Assembly (NCBI GenBank): GCA_033977485.1
Contig: CM066982.1
Location: 37,550,218-37,614,217 of the forward strand
DNA length: 64,000 nt
Reading direction: 5' to 3'
Source: Hydrangea macrophylla
Lineage: Eukaryota > Streptophyta > Magnoliopsida > Cornales > Hydrangeaceae
The notes under the pieces were generated by a model, which made no database searches, was not told the origin of the DNA, and saw only the letters and a program-made list of their open reading frames with translations. Shown one piece after another: positions 1 through 11,643 of this stretch. Position 1 is the first letter of the stretch. Each line of letters starts with the position of its first letter. The position numbers were made by a program, and so were the translations under genes.

Positions 1-802
1 GATTCACCGCTTTGAGAATGAGGTCCCCCACCTGGAAGCTATGTTGCCGCACCTTCCTATTAAAGTATTGCGAGGCCTTTTGCTTGAGTAAGAACGAGGT
101 CTTGCCTATTGAGGCTCTAGGTGTCGTGTGATAGGCTCATAGGAGACTCGATAACTCTTCTGCCGATAGCCCTTTGGTGTTTTCCAGTCTTGTCTTGATG
201 AATTACAGGATTGTCCGGTTGGTTACCTCATCTTGACCATTTACTTGAGGGTGTTCCGGTGAGGAATAGTGGTTGGAATTGCCATAGCCCGAGCAGAATT
301 ACCTAAACACTGGTGTATCAAACTACCTTTCGTTATCGCTGACTAGTACCCGGGGAATGCTGAACTTGCTGAGGATGTTCTTTTCCACAAAGCTTTCCAT
401 CTTCTTTTCAGTTATGGTCGCCAAGGGCTCGACTTCCACCCACTTAATGAAGTAGTCCACCACAATAACAGCAAACCTGACCTGGCCCTACCGTTGGTAG
501 GAGGCCAACTATATCAATTCCCCACTGCACAAATGGCCAGGGGTTGAGGATTGAGGTCTGATTTTCTACCTTAACAGAGGATATTTTAGCATACCTCTGG
601 CATTTATCGCACCTCCTGACACATTCCTGGGAGTCTTGAACCATAATAGGCCAGAAGTAACCTTGGAGTAGAGCTCTTCTAGACGTGCCCGACCTCCTAT
701 GTGAATCCCACAGACTCCCTCGTGTATTTCCGAGAGGATGTCATTGACTTGGGTAGGATGAACACATTGAAGGCAAGGGATCATGTACCCTCTTCCGTAC
801 AA
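1..802 (-). pseudogene. Tat gypsy integrase, N-terminal part (broken, cut by window edge)
   Basis: Minus-strand frames show the integrase zinc-binding half: EIHEGVCGIHIGGRA supplies the two histidines and CVRRCDKCQ (around 600) the two cysteines. Next comes the start of the catalytic core, PFVQWGIDIVG, with the first acidic residue of the DDE triad. The pieces lie in different frames with stops between them, so no functional enzyme is encoded. The rest of the core (second D and the E) would lie around 1-440, where I see only degraded sequence, and beyond the window. Confidence 0.8.
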
Positions 803-1040
803 GATGCCATCGATGATGTGATACTTTACCGCTCTGTATCTAATGCGTCTTGCTTTGGACTTTTCGGCGGGAGCCCTCTAGTACTTAGGAAAATGGTAAT
901 GGGATCCATCAAGCTCGGGCCTTGATCTATTGGGTTGATGTCCATACCTTCCTAGGGTGTCACACTGAGCTCAGGAAGGTAGTCCACTCGGGTCCCCTAG
1001 AGTTCTGTTTTGGAGGATGAGGCCAGACCTGCCAACTTAT

Positions 1041-1520
1041 CTATTTTTGTATTCTCTTCCCTCGAGATTTGAGTGATTGATAAGCCTTTGAGTTTGCCAA
1101 TAACCTACCTAATGAGCGCCAGGTAGGCCACCACTTTGTCTTCTCTGGCCTCGTACTGCTATATGACCTGATTGACCACAAGCTTTGAGTCACTGAACAC
1201 CCGTGGGCTCCCATGAAAGCGGCCAGTTGCAGCCCAGCCAGCAATGCTTCATACTCTGCTTCATTGTTGGAGGCCATGAAACTGAACCTTAAGGTATACT
1301 CGATCTGAAGCCCTTTGGGGGTGGTAAGGATGATTCCAGCTCCGCTTCCTTGGCTATTTGAGGACCCATCAACGTACAGTATCCAGGTCAGGATTGGCGC
1401 CTGAAATTGTGGTGGCAGGTAGGGCTGTACTAGTTCCTCAATCGGATCTTCCAAATAGGTGAACTCGACAAGAAACTCTGCCACGACCTGACCTTTGATA
1501 GTTATTCTTAGTCTGTACAC
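1041..1520 (-). pseudogene. Second (archaeal-type) RNase H domain of Tat pol
   Basis: The 159-codon open stretch contains ILTWILYVDGSSNSQGSGAG and then SNNEAEYEALLAGLQLA. These are the first catalytic Asp region and the conserved NNEAEYEA helix of the RVT_3-type RNase H. In Tat-lineage gypsy elements this domain sits between the native RNase H and integrase, as here. The C-terminal part runs out of frame, which suggests a small indel. The normal enzyme removes RNA from RNA:DNA hybrids during reverse transcription; this copy is probably non-functional because the surrounding pol is broken. Confidence 0.82.
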
Positions 1521-2650
1521 AACATCAAATTCTTCTAACTCAAAGGACTACTTTATAAGTCGACCGAATGTTTTTGGTCTGGATAAGATCCTTCATAGAG
1601 GTTGGTCAGTGAGAACAACTATGGTATAGGCCTGGAAATAGGGTCGAAGATGCCTGGATGAGGTAACGAGTGTGAAGGCCAATTTTTCCATGAGTGAATC
1701 TCTGGTTTCTACGCCTTACAGGGCTCGGCTTATGTAGTACACTGGATACTGGATCCCGTGCTCTTCCTTGACTAGTGCTGAGGCGACGGCAGATAGAGAT
1801 ACAGCCAGATACAAGAACAACACCTCTCCTTGAATTGGCATTGAGAGTAAAAGGGGCGAGGCCAGGTACTTTTTCAGTACCTGGAATGCTCTCTCGCACT
1901 CTTTCGACCACTCAAAGGCTTTACAGAGGATTTTGACAAATGGCAGGCACCGGTCGATAGCTCGGGAAACAAACCTGTTCAGTGCTGCTACTCACCCTGC
2001 CAAACTCTGAACTTCTTTCGTTGACTTGGACAATCGCCTGTTGATGATTGCTTGGATCTTCTCTGGATTGGCTTCGATTACCTGCCTGGTTACCATGTGT
2101 CCCAAGAACTTGCCAAAGGAGACACCGAAGGCACACTTGACGGGATTCAGCTTCATCTAGTATTTCTATAAGATGTTGAAAGTCTCGGCTAAATGTTGAA
2201 GATGATCTGACTCCTGCATGCTTTTGACCAAGAGATCATCGACATACACCTCTATAATTCTCCCGATCAAGTTTTTGAACATGTGATTACCAGTCATTGA
2301 TAGGACACCCCTGTGTTTTTTAGTCCGAAGAGCATCACTTGGTATCAATAAGTACCTTGATCGGTGATGAGCGGCGTCTTTTCTTCATCTCCGGGAAACA
2401 TCTGATGGTTATACCCAGAGTAAGCATCCATAAAAGAGAGCAAGGCATGACCTGCTATTGAATCCATAAAGAGGTCTATCATTGGCAAAGTATAGCAGTC
2501 CTTAGGGCAAGCCTTATTTAGATTTGTGAAGTCCACAAAGAGCCTCCACTTGTTGTTGCTTTTCTTGACTAGGACCATGTTAGCTAACCAGTCGGGATAC
2601 TACAGTTCCCTGATTAACTTAGCTTTGAGCAATTTCTCGACCTCTTTACT
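1521..2650 (-). pseudogene. Tat gypsy reverse transcriptase and native RNase H (broken)
   Basis: The piece at 2345-2578 has KKSNNKWRLFVDFTNLNKAC and then SFMDAYSGYNHQM, the fingers and first catalytic Asp (palm motif A) of gypsy reverse transcriptase. The piece at 2166-2348 has VYVDDLLVKS, the YVDD catalytic box. Below it, frames around 1560-1900 carry degraded native RNase H sequence. At least two in-frame stops and several frame changes interrupt the domain, so it is a pseudogene. Confidence 0.85.
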
Positions 2651-2955
2651 AATGGCCTCCTATTTTTCTTAAACCATTTCCCTTATTTTTTGTTTGACGG
2701 GGCAAATATTTGGGTCAAGATTGAGTTGGTGGGATATGATATGGGGGTCTATAGCCAGCATGTCCTTATAACACCATGCAAATACATCTTGATTCTATCT
2801 GAGAAATTATACTAGTCCCTCGCAGAGCTCGAGTATGAGGAGGGAACCAATGTTGACCACTTAGTTGGGAAACTAGTCGTCTAGAACCACTAGGACGAGT
2901 TCTTCGACTGTCCCCAACCGGTCTTCGTTGTCCCTCGGATCTAATTCTCCGACGT

Positions 2956-3475
2956 TTAGAGATTCTGATAGCGTCTTTTCAGAGTGAGTTGACAAAAATG
3001 GACCGAGCTATTACCTGATCCCCTCTCAGGGTTCTGACCCCTTATGGGTGGGAAACTTGAAGATGAGGCTGTAGATTGACACAACCGCCTTAGCCCGATT
3101 GAGAGTGGGTCTCCCAAGTATGACATTATAGGTGGAAGGTGCATCTATGACCACGAATTTGGCAAGTAGTGAAGTCTGCTAAGGGTGCGTCCCCATAAGG
3201 ACTAGTAACTCTATCATTCTGAGCGAGTGTGTACTTGATCTGTTGAACCCAACCAAAGGTGTGGCAATCAGTCATAGTCTTTCTCTAGAAATCCTGAGCT
3301 GGTCAAACACTGAGGCGAAGAGTATGTCGAAAGAACTGCCGGTGCCAATCAACACCATCTTGATTAAGTAGTTGGCGATGATGAGCGTTACAACTAGAGA
3401 GTCATCATAGAGAAGTTGTATGCCTTTGAGGTCACTAGATGAGAAAGTGAGCAAATCTGTCTGTACAAGGACCAC
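2956..3475 (-). pseudogene. Retroviral-type aspartic protease region, active site altered
   Basis: The 67-codon stretch at 3272-3475 reads VLIGTGSSFDILFASVFDQL, matching the family pattern in which the active-site loop is normally D-T-G-S-S. Here the catalytic aspartate codon is a glycine codon (GGC), which would abolish activity. Further pieces at 2956-3144 are linker sequence toward reverse transcriptase. Gag lies immediately upstream (higher coordinates). Confidence 0.72.
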
Positions 3476-3589
3476 GTTGATATTGCCAAGGTGTTGCTGA
3501 TTGTAAATCTCCTCTACTTGATGTTCCCCTAGAGACCACGTTGATATTACCGAGGTCTTGCTATTTGGGAGGGTGGTTTCTTGGTTGAG

Positions 3590-4880
3590 GTTTGTCTGTT
3601 ATTAGTGACAAACTCGGCTAGGTGGCCCTCCTCGATCAGCTTCTAAATTGCAATCTTCAACTTGAAGCAATCCTCGGTGTTATGGCCATGATCCTTGTGG
3701 TTACAGCAGTACTTATCCTAATTTCTTCTCTCGGGCAGGCTCTTTAACTTGGTCAGATTTTTGAGCAGATTCTGGGCTTCTACTGTGGCCATGACCTCTT
3801 GTATTGTTCAGTAGATGGGAGTGAATGGTATCGGGGCCTGATCCCGTTTACCCTTCTATTGACCTTTTTTGGGTTTATTTCCACTGTTCTTCTCAGGTTG
3901 ATCTTGCTTTCGCTTGCTTATCGGAGGCTCGTTGTCTACGTGCCTAGGGTCTTTCATCTTTAGAAACTCTTCAGTGTCAATATATTTCCTGACCCTCTCT
4001 GCGAGTTCAACCAAGGTTGTCAGTCAGTTTTTGTGAAACGACTTGGCACACCTGATGTGATGAACCCTTGAGCAGAAGGCGGTAATAGCAATGGTTTCAT
4101 TCAGATCATAGACCTTGAGCTTCTCCTGGTTAAACCGATTGACGAACTCCTTAAGAGACTCATTCTTCATTTGCCTGACAATCAGCAACTATATGGCAGG
4201 CTTCGGTTGTTCATGCATGCCGATTAACTAGCTGGTAAATTGCTTGTTGAGTTGTTTGAAGCTACCGATCGACCTCGATTTTAGCGAATGGAACCACTGG
4301 GTAACTGAGCCCTTCAAGGTACTAGAGAAGGATAGAGCTCACCTGAGTTGGTGGTGAGAACTATTTGGGATTTTTAGGCACGGACGTGGTCCACCGGGCT
4401 ACCCAATCCGTTGTATAATTCCATCTGAGGCTGTTTGAACTTGTGAGGGAAGGGAAAATTGGTGATTTTCGTGATAAAGGGGGAGCTTGGTTTCTATATC
4501 GATGTGATTGTGGCCCGACCTCTTGTTGATGCTTTTAGCCATGTCCCCGATCTATTTCTCTAGGTCCCTGATCTTGTCTTCCACCCCAGCCCGATCACTG
4601 TCATCTGATAGGTGGTGTTAGTGGAGGAAGCCTCTTCCAGACTACGTGTTGCCATTCCCCAGGAAAGGGCTCGGCTACTACTACGATCAATTTGGTGCCT
4701 AAGGTTTCCACGGCTCCTAGTCGTAGAACATTGGGCAGACTCACGAGTCGAGCGTTCGAGCTGCTCATCTCAGGTGGCATGCTGTGGACCACGGCGCGCG
4801 GGTAGGGGAGGTTCTGGCGTTACATTGACAGTGTCCTGGGATGGATTCAACGAGCACACTTCGAGGAACTAGAACTTCCA
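3590..4880 (-). pseudogene. Tat gypsy gag, C-terminal half with zinc knuckle (broken)
   Basis: On the minus strand around 3650-3725 the frame reads YCCNHKDHGHNTEDCFKLK, the zinc knuckle typical of Tat-lineage gag. Frames around 3960-4260 carry the retrotransposon-gag core, including a stretch like NRFNQEKLKVYDLNETI. Stops and indels are frequent. At 4880 the gag sequence is cut by the inserted solo LTR and resumes at 8228. Confidence 0.75.
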
Positions 4881-4885
4881 CATGC

Positions 4886-7800
4886 GATCCTAGAGACAAA
4901 GAGTCGCCACCTAATTTTTATCGAGAATTGGGAAACCAAATTTGACTCGCCCAAAATTGAATATGGTTACTCGCCTTTCATCACCAGAAACAAGGTTTGG
5001 GGGTCTTGGTATGAGAGGGGAAGGAGCCCGAGCAGGACTAAAGCACACCCTCCTCGCCCTACCTAACGGTAGGCCTTGATTCAAATATCCTTGTGCTTAA
5101 TTCATAATAAGTGTTGTTTACTCAAACATACTAGATAATATATACATGGAAAAAAGAAACATCTAATGAAAATCATTTCAAGAGATTTAATCAAGTAGCA
5201 GTCGGATGCACATGCAATATTACAGAGAGGTATACTCACAGTGGCTAATCCCGCCTGGGACCAATGCAAATAGAGGAAACGTGTCATGATATGCAAGAGG
5301 GAACGAGAAGACTTACATTGGGTTGACTCAAGCAGAGTCGCAAAAAGCAAAGGAAAGGAAAGAAAACGTGCAATGCAATCATGCAACAATCCTAGATAAG
5401 ATGTCTCTAACATATAAGCCCATAAACGGAGACTATCCTAAAGGAATTGTGTCGTTGAAAACAAAGTTGTAAACATACAAAAATTCTAAGAGAAAGGATA
5501 GAGATAGTACATGATACATGGGCACTAAGCCACATGTAGACGAGGCAAATTCACAAATTGAAGTTTGGATCCAATGCATTCAATTCTCTGCACTAAGACA
5601 CCAATGAATACCCAAGCATTGCAAAAATAGAAGCAATTAAATGATATGCATGATAAACAAGGAAAAGATGTCATCAATCAAATTTTCAGATTCAGCAACC
5701 TCTAATGAATCCCATCAAAAGTGATCTTAAACATAAGCTGGGTTAAAACCCTTTTATAGAAAGTTAGATACATGTCCTAGAGAACTTTTCCAAAAAGTAG
5801 GACCTCATTAGCATTTTTGAAGTTCGAGAAATAAGAGTTTTGAGAACAGTGGATCAGGACTGTCCACTGTTCTTGTAAAAATCATAATTAATTCTACAAA
5901 ACTCTCATGAAGCTCTATTTAGTGTCAAAAGAAAGCTATTTCATTATAGTTTATGAGAAAAATAATCCCATGGACATATAATGATCTTAAGGTTTCTAAA
6001 AAATTATTTTAAACAGACTCCATTATTCTAGAAATTTGGTATCATTTGACGCAGCAATGCAAAACATAATAGAAATTCATAAATCATGTTAATCAAGTTG
6101 ATCTAAGCTTTTGATCTCTCATCCATTTATCCTAGAAGATTTCTAAACCAAGTTTTATTCATCAATTGTTGTTAAGCGATCAAGATATGACCATTTTCTA
6201 TACATAATCATGATTGTAGTTAAACTTAGAAAATTCCTGAATAGTTGTATCAAATTCAAACGCTTAGAAAACGATGTTAACTCGATCGTATGCTCACGAT
6301 TTTACATCGACATATAGATACATGAGTTAGGAATCATTCCCCAAAAAAGCGGATCATCGATAACTATCATAGATTTTCTGAAATTCAAGCACAAAGAGAC
6401 TATGTTCAAATATGTCAACCGATTTCTCAACAATTTCTAAAAATAGCATATGGATCCTAATGATTCTCAAAACGGATCGAATGAAAGCTAATTCATCAAA
6501 GTTTACCCAAAAAATTTGAAATCCATCAAACTATGGGTTTTGATGGACCAAATCTTATGGACAAAATGAATCTCTTTTGCTGAATTTTGACTAGTTCATT
6601 TTAAAGTGTGAGGAAGACGTTTTATGTGTTGGTTTAGGTTTATTAGAGAGATCAAACTCATAGATCAACTTAATTATCATGATTCCCAATCAATTTAGCC
6701 CTTAAGTTATATGAAAAAATTAGACCATGGATCAAAGGGACTTACAAATACCCTATTGGAGATAAAATTCAATAGGAATTCTAGGTAATATGAATAATTG
6801 AACATAGGAATCATCCTTCTCATAGATCATACTTCTAAACCATCATAGAATTCAAAATAGGTACATATATATAATCATGTATGCATGGATCTAAACTAAA
6901 TAGAAAAATGAAATCAAAATTGAAAATCAAAGTAAAAATCAATCTCTAATTATGAATTATCAACAAAATCAAGGAAGACTTGGATCTAGCTATGTGTGTG
7001 TGTGAAGAACAAGAGAGGAAGAAGATAAGTATTCTAACAAAGAAACAAAACTAAACTAGATCCAAGTCTTATAGATCTATATATAAAAGTAAGAATTAGA
7101 GATGAATTGTGGTGTTTACCTCATGGAGGATTCTCAATTATATATTCAAAGTTGATTCGAAGGATATTCTTCTTCAAGTGTTCTTCAAGCTCTTCAAGCA
7201 CTCATCCATAGTAGAAGTTATAGGAGGCAATTATGTCAAGTTTATTCTCTAATTCTCTAATCTAATTATCTTGAGATTAGTTTTAAGGGAATTCCATTCA
7301 CAATTCACTATTCTTTCTCTAGAAATCTCTCAAATTGAAAATATATGTGATATCTTCAATTATATTCAAAGTGTGCTTAATGATCTTCCAAGATGATTCA
7401 AGATGATCTCATATGAGATGCATGGGATCTATATATAGATTTTGAAAACTTAACTCTTAAGTTTCAAGGTTAAAACAGGAATTTTAGAGATCAGAAAAGG
7501 ATTAAAATGGTCATTTCAGTGCCTGAACGTAGTTTCTAGGCAATTTTCTCATAGTAGGAAGCCTTTGGAAGGGTTTAAAACTTGAAAAGCTCAATAGAGG
7601 ACACCATATATAGGTGACGGTTAAGGGGGGAATCGCCACCCCACTATACCAAACCGCCACCTGCTTTTCTTGAACCTCTAGTTGCCTATAAGCCCTGTTC
7701 AAATATTACGTGCACTGCTTTTCTAGATTTTCATAAAAATGCTTTTTGGTGTCCGATATTGTCCGTTTATGTACCGTTGGAAAGCTGTCGAATTTAATTT

Positions 7801-8222
7801 CAGTATAAAAATGTTTTGGGAGGATTTGAAATGAGAAATGAAGTTCAATTGAAGTCCGGAAGTTCTCTGGAACTTTCGTCGTCTTTTTGAAATTAAATGA
7901 CTTCTTTTTCAAAATCACTTTTCAATGTGCATCGATTTTGGGTTTTTCTTTCAAATTAAATCTCTGGTTACCTAGAATACTGCGTTTAGAACACTTCATG
8001 TCCATATAACCGTGAGTGAATATGAATTATGAGGGATGATTTTGACAAAACCCGGATTTATGCATGGAAAAGGGCTTTTCTGAGCTTGAAGTCACTTTCT
8101 GAAGTTCGATCTTTTGATTGTGTGGAATCCAGTAACTTTCACGAGATGCTTTTCATCATCGAATCCTCCAAGATGCTGTCCACCCTAAATCCTATCAGTG
8201 TGGTCAAAATTGGGTGCCTACA
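4886..8222 (-). mobile_element. Solo LTR (about 3.3 kb) nested in gypsy gag
   Basis: On the minus strand the block starts TGTAGGCACCCAATTTTGAC at 8222. It ends shortly after GGTGGCGACTC near 4886. CATGC flanks it at 4881-4885 and 8223-8227, a 5 bp target duplication. The gag reading frame is open up to the junction on each side. No coding region lies inside. A related LTR in the same orientation occupies about 51125-54073, sharing the TGTAGRCACCCCAATTTTGACC start and the GTGGCGACTC end region. A TATA-like run lies near 7429-7436. It has many small ORFs but none recognisable. Confidence 0.82.
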
Positions 8223-8227
8223 CATGC

Positions 8228-8542
8228 TTGTCATTGATTATGTTCCGGGCATCCTCCTTGAGGCCAGGGTGGCCTCGAGTGGGCGATCGACCCCGATGTG
8301 GTGCCCGACCGCTACTACAATTCCCAGGAGGATTATTAGCCGGCAAGACGTTGTTCTGTTGGGCCAGTAGGGTATTGATTTGTTGTTGGGTCTGACGTTG
8401 ACCCTCTAGAACCTGTGCGAGAGCCGTTGTGAGCTGCTCCGACTTTAGGGCTGCTACGGTCGACACAGGTGGCCGGGGCTGGGGCCGTCGGGACGTCTCG
8501 ATTAGCCTGTTGAGCAGCCTTCTTGCCCTTCTTCGAAGGCAT
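8228..8542 (-). pseudogene. Tat gypsy gag, N-terminal part
   Basis: A Met start at 8542 gives MPSKKGKKAAQQANRD, a basic gag N-terminus. An overlapping frame from 8466 gives a Gln-rich helix (LEGQRQTQQQINTLLAQQNN) typical of the gag coiled region. The two frames overlap, so one indel separates them. The start is 42 bases downstream of the primer-binding site. The second frame runs into the solo LTR boundary at 8222-8227 and continues on the far side at 4880. Confidence 0.7.
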
Positions 8543-8583
8543 GCCTATTAGCCAAGAGATTTATTTCGGAGAAATTTGTCGAT

Positions 8584-8600
8584 TTCCACATACGGTGCCA
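8584..8600 (-). other. Primer-binding site of the Tat gypsy element
   Basis: The minus strand reads TGGCACCGTATGTGGAA directly after an LTR end in CA. This is close to the TGGCGCCGTCTGTGG-type site found in this lineage. It fixes the LTR inner edge at 8601. Confidence 0.65.
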
Positions 8601-9250
8601 TGCTGATAACGCAGTTTTTGGTGAAGGGATCTTGGTATGATTAAAGTAGATTGTAGAGGGAGAGAGAGAAAGAGTTGGTATGTGGTTCGACGCTATTAAC
8701 GAAGGAACCTACGTCCACGTGTGTATTAGAGCACTTCCACTAAGTATAAAAAACTGCTATAGGGACCTTGGTAATCCATCAATGGTGACTGGAACTACCA
8801 AGGGTCAGCGATGCAAGGATGATGTTTAGGGTTTCTGGGGAGAGGCTTGACAATGTAGGATGGTTGGTTCAATTGAACTCGGGATCCCCACCCTAAGGGG
8901 GATGGGAGGACACTTTTATAGAGGGAAGAGTCCTCCCTTACAAGGCGTTTGAGTTTTATTAGGTAACTAATTAACAACCCGTGAAGATTACTGCAAATCA
9001 TGCCAGTTTTTGAATTGGTTTAGGAATCTGCTAGATTTCAAAGATTGTGCGATGCGCCTCGAGGCATGCCGAGCTGTGTTTGTGACTGGACGTGGTGATT
9101 CCAACCGGACGGTTGGGCTTTCTCCTTGGTCATGCCGTGTCACGGGTCAAGGTGGCTCTGGTTGTCCCAAACCACTCGGCTTGTGTTTTATTCAAACAGA
9201 AGGACGCAGTCCAGCCCGGATAGGGGCCTGTCTCTATGAAGAACTACTCG
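8601..9250 (-). repeat. 5' LTR of the Tat gypsy element
   Basis: The inner end is ATCAGCA (minus strand) next to the primer-binding site. A TATA box, TATAAAAG, lies on the minus strand at 8913-8920, about 310 bases from the inner end, giving a plausible R-U5 length. The outer end near 9250 could not be fixed, because the matching LTR and target duplication are outside the window. Confidence 0.6.
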
Positions 9251-9990
9251 GGAATATTGTAGAGCCAATTTTAGGCGTATTAATATGTATAAATATTTTA
9301 TGAAATTTCGTTTAGAGAAGTGTTTTATAGAATATCTTGGAATATTTTTAACGTCCAAGAATCAAATATTGGATATTCTTATGCAATAGTTTTAAATTTG
9401 TAATTTTCTTAATATTTTTTAGCATGAATAGAGTTACTATATAGTTTTGATGAAATAATATAATATTTTTAACAAGTTTAGTCCACCTTATTATTTAACC
9501 TATTTGCAAAATCTCTTTAAAAATTTAATGTATTTGCTAGATCCAAGTTAAATATTTTTCGTCCATTATTAAGTTTAGAACTTTGTGATTTTTTTAATAT
9601 GAATAATAGTTAATCTAAATATTTAATATTTTATAAAAAAAAATTATTTTTTAAAAAAACATTTAGTATTTTTTAAAAAAATTTAATATAGATAGATTTT
9701 TATTAAATAGATTTTTATTAAAATAGTTTTATATTTTACAATTTTAGTCAATCTTGTGAAAATGAAATGTGCATTCCTTATGTTTTGGTAAGGAATGACT
9801 ATTATTGATTATGTAGGAATGGATGTATCTGGTCACACCAAACACAGAAAAGGAATGAATCCACGAATGATCATTCCATTCCAAGGTTCATTTCTGCCTA
9901 TCAAACGTGCCCTAAAAGTATGGATTCTTTTGAATGAACAACATAGAAAACATAACAATAACAGAATCAAATGTCATGTCTCACTTAATA
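9251..9990. other. AT-rich intergenic DNA, no gene seen
   Basis: Strongly AT-rich with A and T runs, no usable reading frame. A segment at about 9775-9912 (mirrored GGAATG and CATTCC words) may be an old MITE, but its ends do not pair convincingly. Confidence 0.5.
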
Positions 9991-10385
9991 GTCCGTTTGG
10001 TTTGCCACAAACTAAGAAAGAATTGATTTGCAATTCTTGTTTGCGGCAAATCTTGTATTTGGTTTGACAAAAGAATTGATTTTCAATTTTAGTCAATTCT
10101 CACCAATTATTGATTTAGTCCAAAAACAAATCCTACCACTTTTGATAGGATTTGGTGAGAAATGATTTCACTTTAAGTGAAACAATGTGATATACCAAAC
10201 TTACCTCTATATATATCACACCTCCTCTTTTTATATGGGCAATATAGTAAATGACCATAATTCCTTTCATTTTATTTCTATTTCAAACCAAACATAGAAT
10301 TGCAAATCAATTCTATTCATTTATTTTCTTTTCTATTCTCTCTAATTCAATTCAATTCAATTTTACAATCAAACCAAACGGAGTG
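9991..10385. mobile_element. MITE-like element with GTCCGTTTGGTTTG termini
   Basis: The left end GTCCGTTTGGTTTG is inverted at the right end (CAAACCAAACGGAGT, to about 10385). Inside, GAATTGATTTGCAATTC near the left has its inverted partner GAATTGCAAATCAATTC near the right. About 395 bp, no coding capacity. No clear target duplication, so the superfamily is open. Confidence 0.6.
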
Positions 10386-10387
10386 TT

Positions 10388-10442
10388 CAAAAAAAAAAAA
10401 AAGAAGAAAGAAAGAAAGAAAGAAAAGAAAAGAAAAGAAGAG
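10388..10442. repeat. A-rich and GAAA simple repeat
   Basis: An A run followed by repeated GAAA/AGAAA units immediately right of the MITE. Confidence 0.7.
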
Positions 10443-10568
10443 AGTATTTTTGCTCACGCATTTTTGGTCCACCATTGCTCACCCAGGCTTTCACTGGTGA
10501 CAAGTGCTTCTTTCAGTATTTATGTTGATCGTACATGGGCAAAATGGGAATGAAATAAGGGTTATGCT

Positions 10569-11085
10569 TAGGGATGGCAATGGGGCGAGTTTTCCGGGTT
10601 CCCCGTCCCGTCCCGCCCCGCCCCTAATAGGTAGGGTATGGGAGAGGCTTAATAGGGTTAGGGGCGTGTATGGGGGAGGTTTTCAAAACCCGAGTCGGGT
10701 TCGGGTCGGGGTCGGGGTCGGGGTAGGTTCAAAAAACCCGAACTCGCCCCGAATATACATGTATTTACATTTTTACCCCTCAATAGTTATGTGTATTACC
10801 ATTTAAAAAAAAAAATTGCACTATTGGAGAACTAATTGGGTAAGTTAAAAAAAACTGCACTATTGGGGAAAAAATGCATTAAAAAAACTGCCTTTTCAAT
10901 TTGTGTACCCAAAAAAAAAAAAAAAAATCATAATCGGGGCGGGGCGGGGCGGGGTCGGGGACCCTGAGTGCGGGGCGGGGGCGGGGGCGGGGGCGGGAAG
11001 ATGCACTATGCGGGGCGGGGCGGGGCGGGGCGGGGCGGGGCGGGGTATGGGGCCCCGTCCCATACCCGTCCTGTTGCCATCCCTA
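10569..11085. mobile_element. Non-autonomous hAT (Ac-like) element with G-rich arrays
   Basis: The left terminus TAGGGATGGCAA is perfectly inverted at the right (TTGCCATCCCTA). The flanks GTTATGCT (10561-10568) and GTAATGCT (11086-11093) agree at 7 of 8 bases, as expected for an old 8 bp hAT duplication. The 517 bp interior is non-coding. It holds CGGGT/CGGGG arrays at about 10690-10725 and 10935-11045, with an A/T-rich centre. The GC-rich frames across it are composition artefacts. Confidence 0.78.
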
Positions 11086-11086
11086 G

Positions 11087-11193
11087 TAATGCTAAACCCA
11101 CACCCAAATCTCATACTCATCCATCTACACCCTAACGTGAACCAATGAGGAGAGGAGAGATGAGTGTGAGACTTGAGTGTGAGTCTAGCATTA
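11087..11193. mobile_element. Small foldback element
   Basis: TAATGCTAAACCCACACC at the left is mirrored by the complement of GTGTGAGTCTAGCATTA at the right. The arms continue with mismatches for about 40 bases, so nearly all of the 107 bp folds on itself. The hAT element to the left abuts or overlaps its edge. A related terminus, TAATGCTAGGCACAC, occurs at 19500. Confidence 0.6.
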
Positions 11194-11568
11194 CCCATAA
11201 AATAATACACGTGTCACACAATGAAACCTAAGCAATGATGAATAAAAATAGGTGAATAAAAATACTCCCCTAAACGAAAAGTAAAACTATTAAAGTTCAA
11301 AAGTATCCCCATGAAATGAGAATGCCCAAGAACTCTAAACTTAGAACACCTAAAGCCCACACTAGGCAATAACCAATCACGGGTTTTATAACTTCACTTT
11401 AGAGAAAAGCCCAATTCATTCAATTGCAAACGTGTGTGTTAAAACGGGAGCAAATGACCAAAACGCCCATGCCCTTCATCTCAAAGATCTAACCTACCCA
11501 CAAATACTACTACTCCACTAGCACACAACTGCTGCACAAACCGCCTGCCTCTTCTTCAAAAGTTGTAA

Positions 11569-11614
<46 letters not shown>

Positions 11615-11643
11615 AGTACAGAGAGAGTACTGTGCAGAACAAA
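11194..11643 (+). promoter_or_regulatory. Putative promoter and 5' UTR of the helicase-like gene
   Basis: The only ordinary gene starts at 11644. Upstream are an ACACGTGTC G-box/ABRE-like word (11207-11215), no clear TATA box, and a long (TC)n tract at about 11572-11610, typical of plant pyrimidine-rich leaders. A possible hairpin pairs ACAGTAC (11613-11619) with GTACTGT (11627-11633) just before the start codon. The start site is not determined. Confidence 0.5.

Larger units (their letters stand above)
1..9250 (-). mobile_element. Ty3/gypsy retrotransposon, Tat lineage, 5' part (decayed)
   Basis: Reading the minus strand from about 9250 down to 1 gives, in order, an LTR, a primer-binding site, gag, protease, reverse transcriptase, RNase H, a second archaeal-type RNase H and the start of integrase. 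This is the Ty3/gypsy order. The extra RNase H (1041-1520) and the gag knuckle of form C-x-x-H-x4-GH-x4-C place it in the plant Tat lineage (family knowledge). Most domains contain stops and frame changes, so the copy is dead. The 3' part lies beyond the left window edge, so the second LTR and target duplication cannot be seen. A foreign solo LTR (4886-8222) is inserted in gag. The outer LTR limit near 9250 is approximate. Confidence 0.85.

Noticed and set aside
9775..9912. Possible MITE with GGAATG/CATTCC words
   Set aside because: The ends do not pair well and no target duplication was found.
10903..11210. Gly/Ala/Arg- or Pro-rich frames on both strands
   Set aside because: They translate the G-rich arrays of the non-autonomous hAT element.
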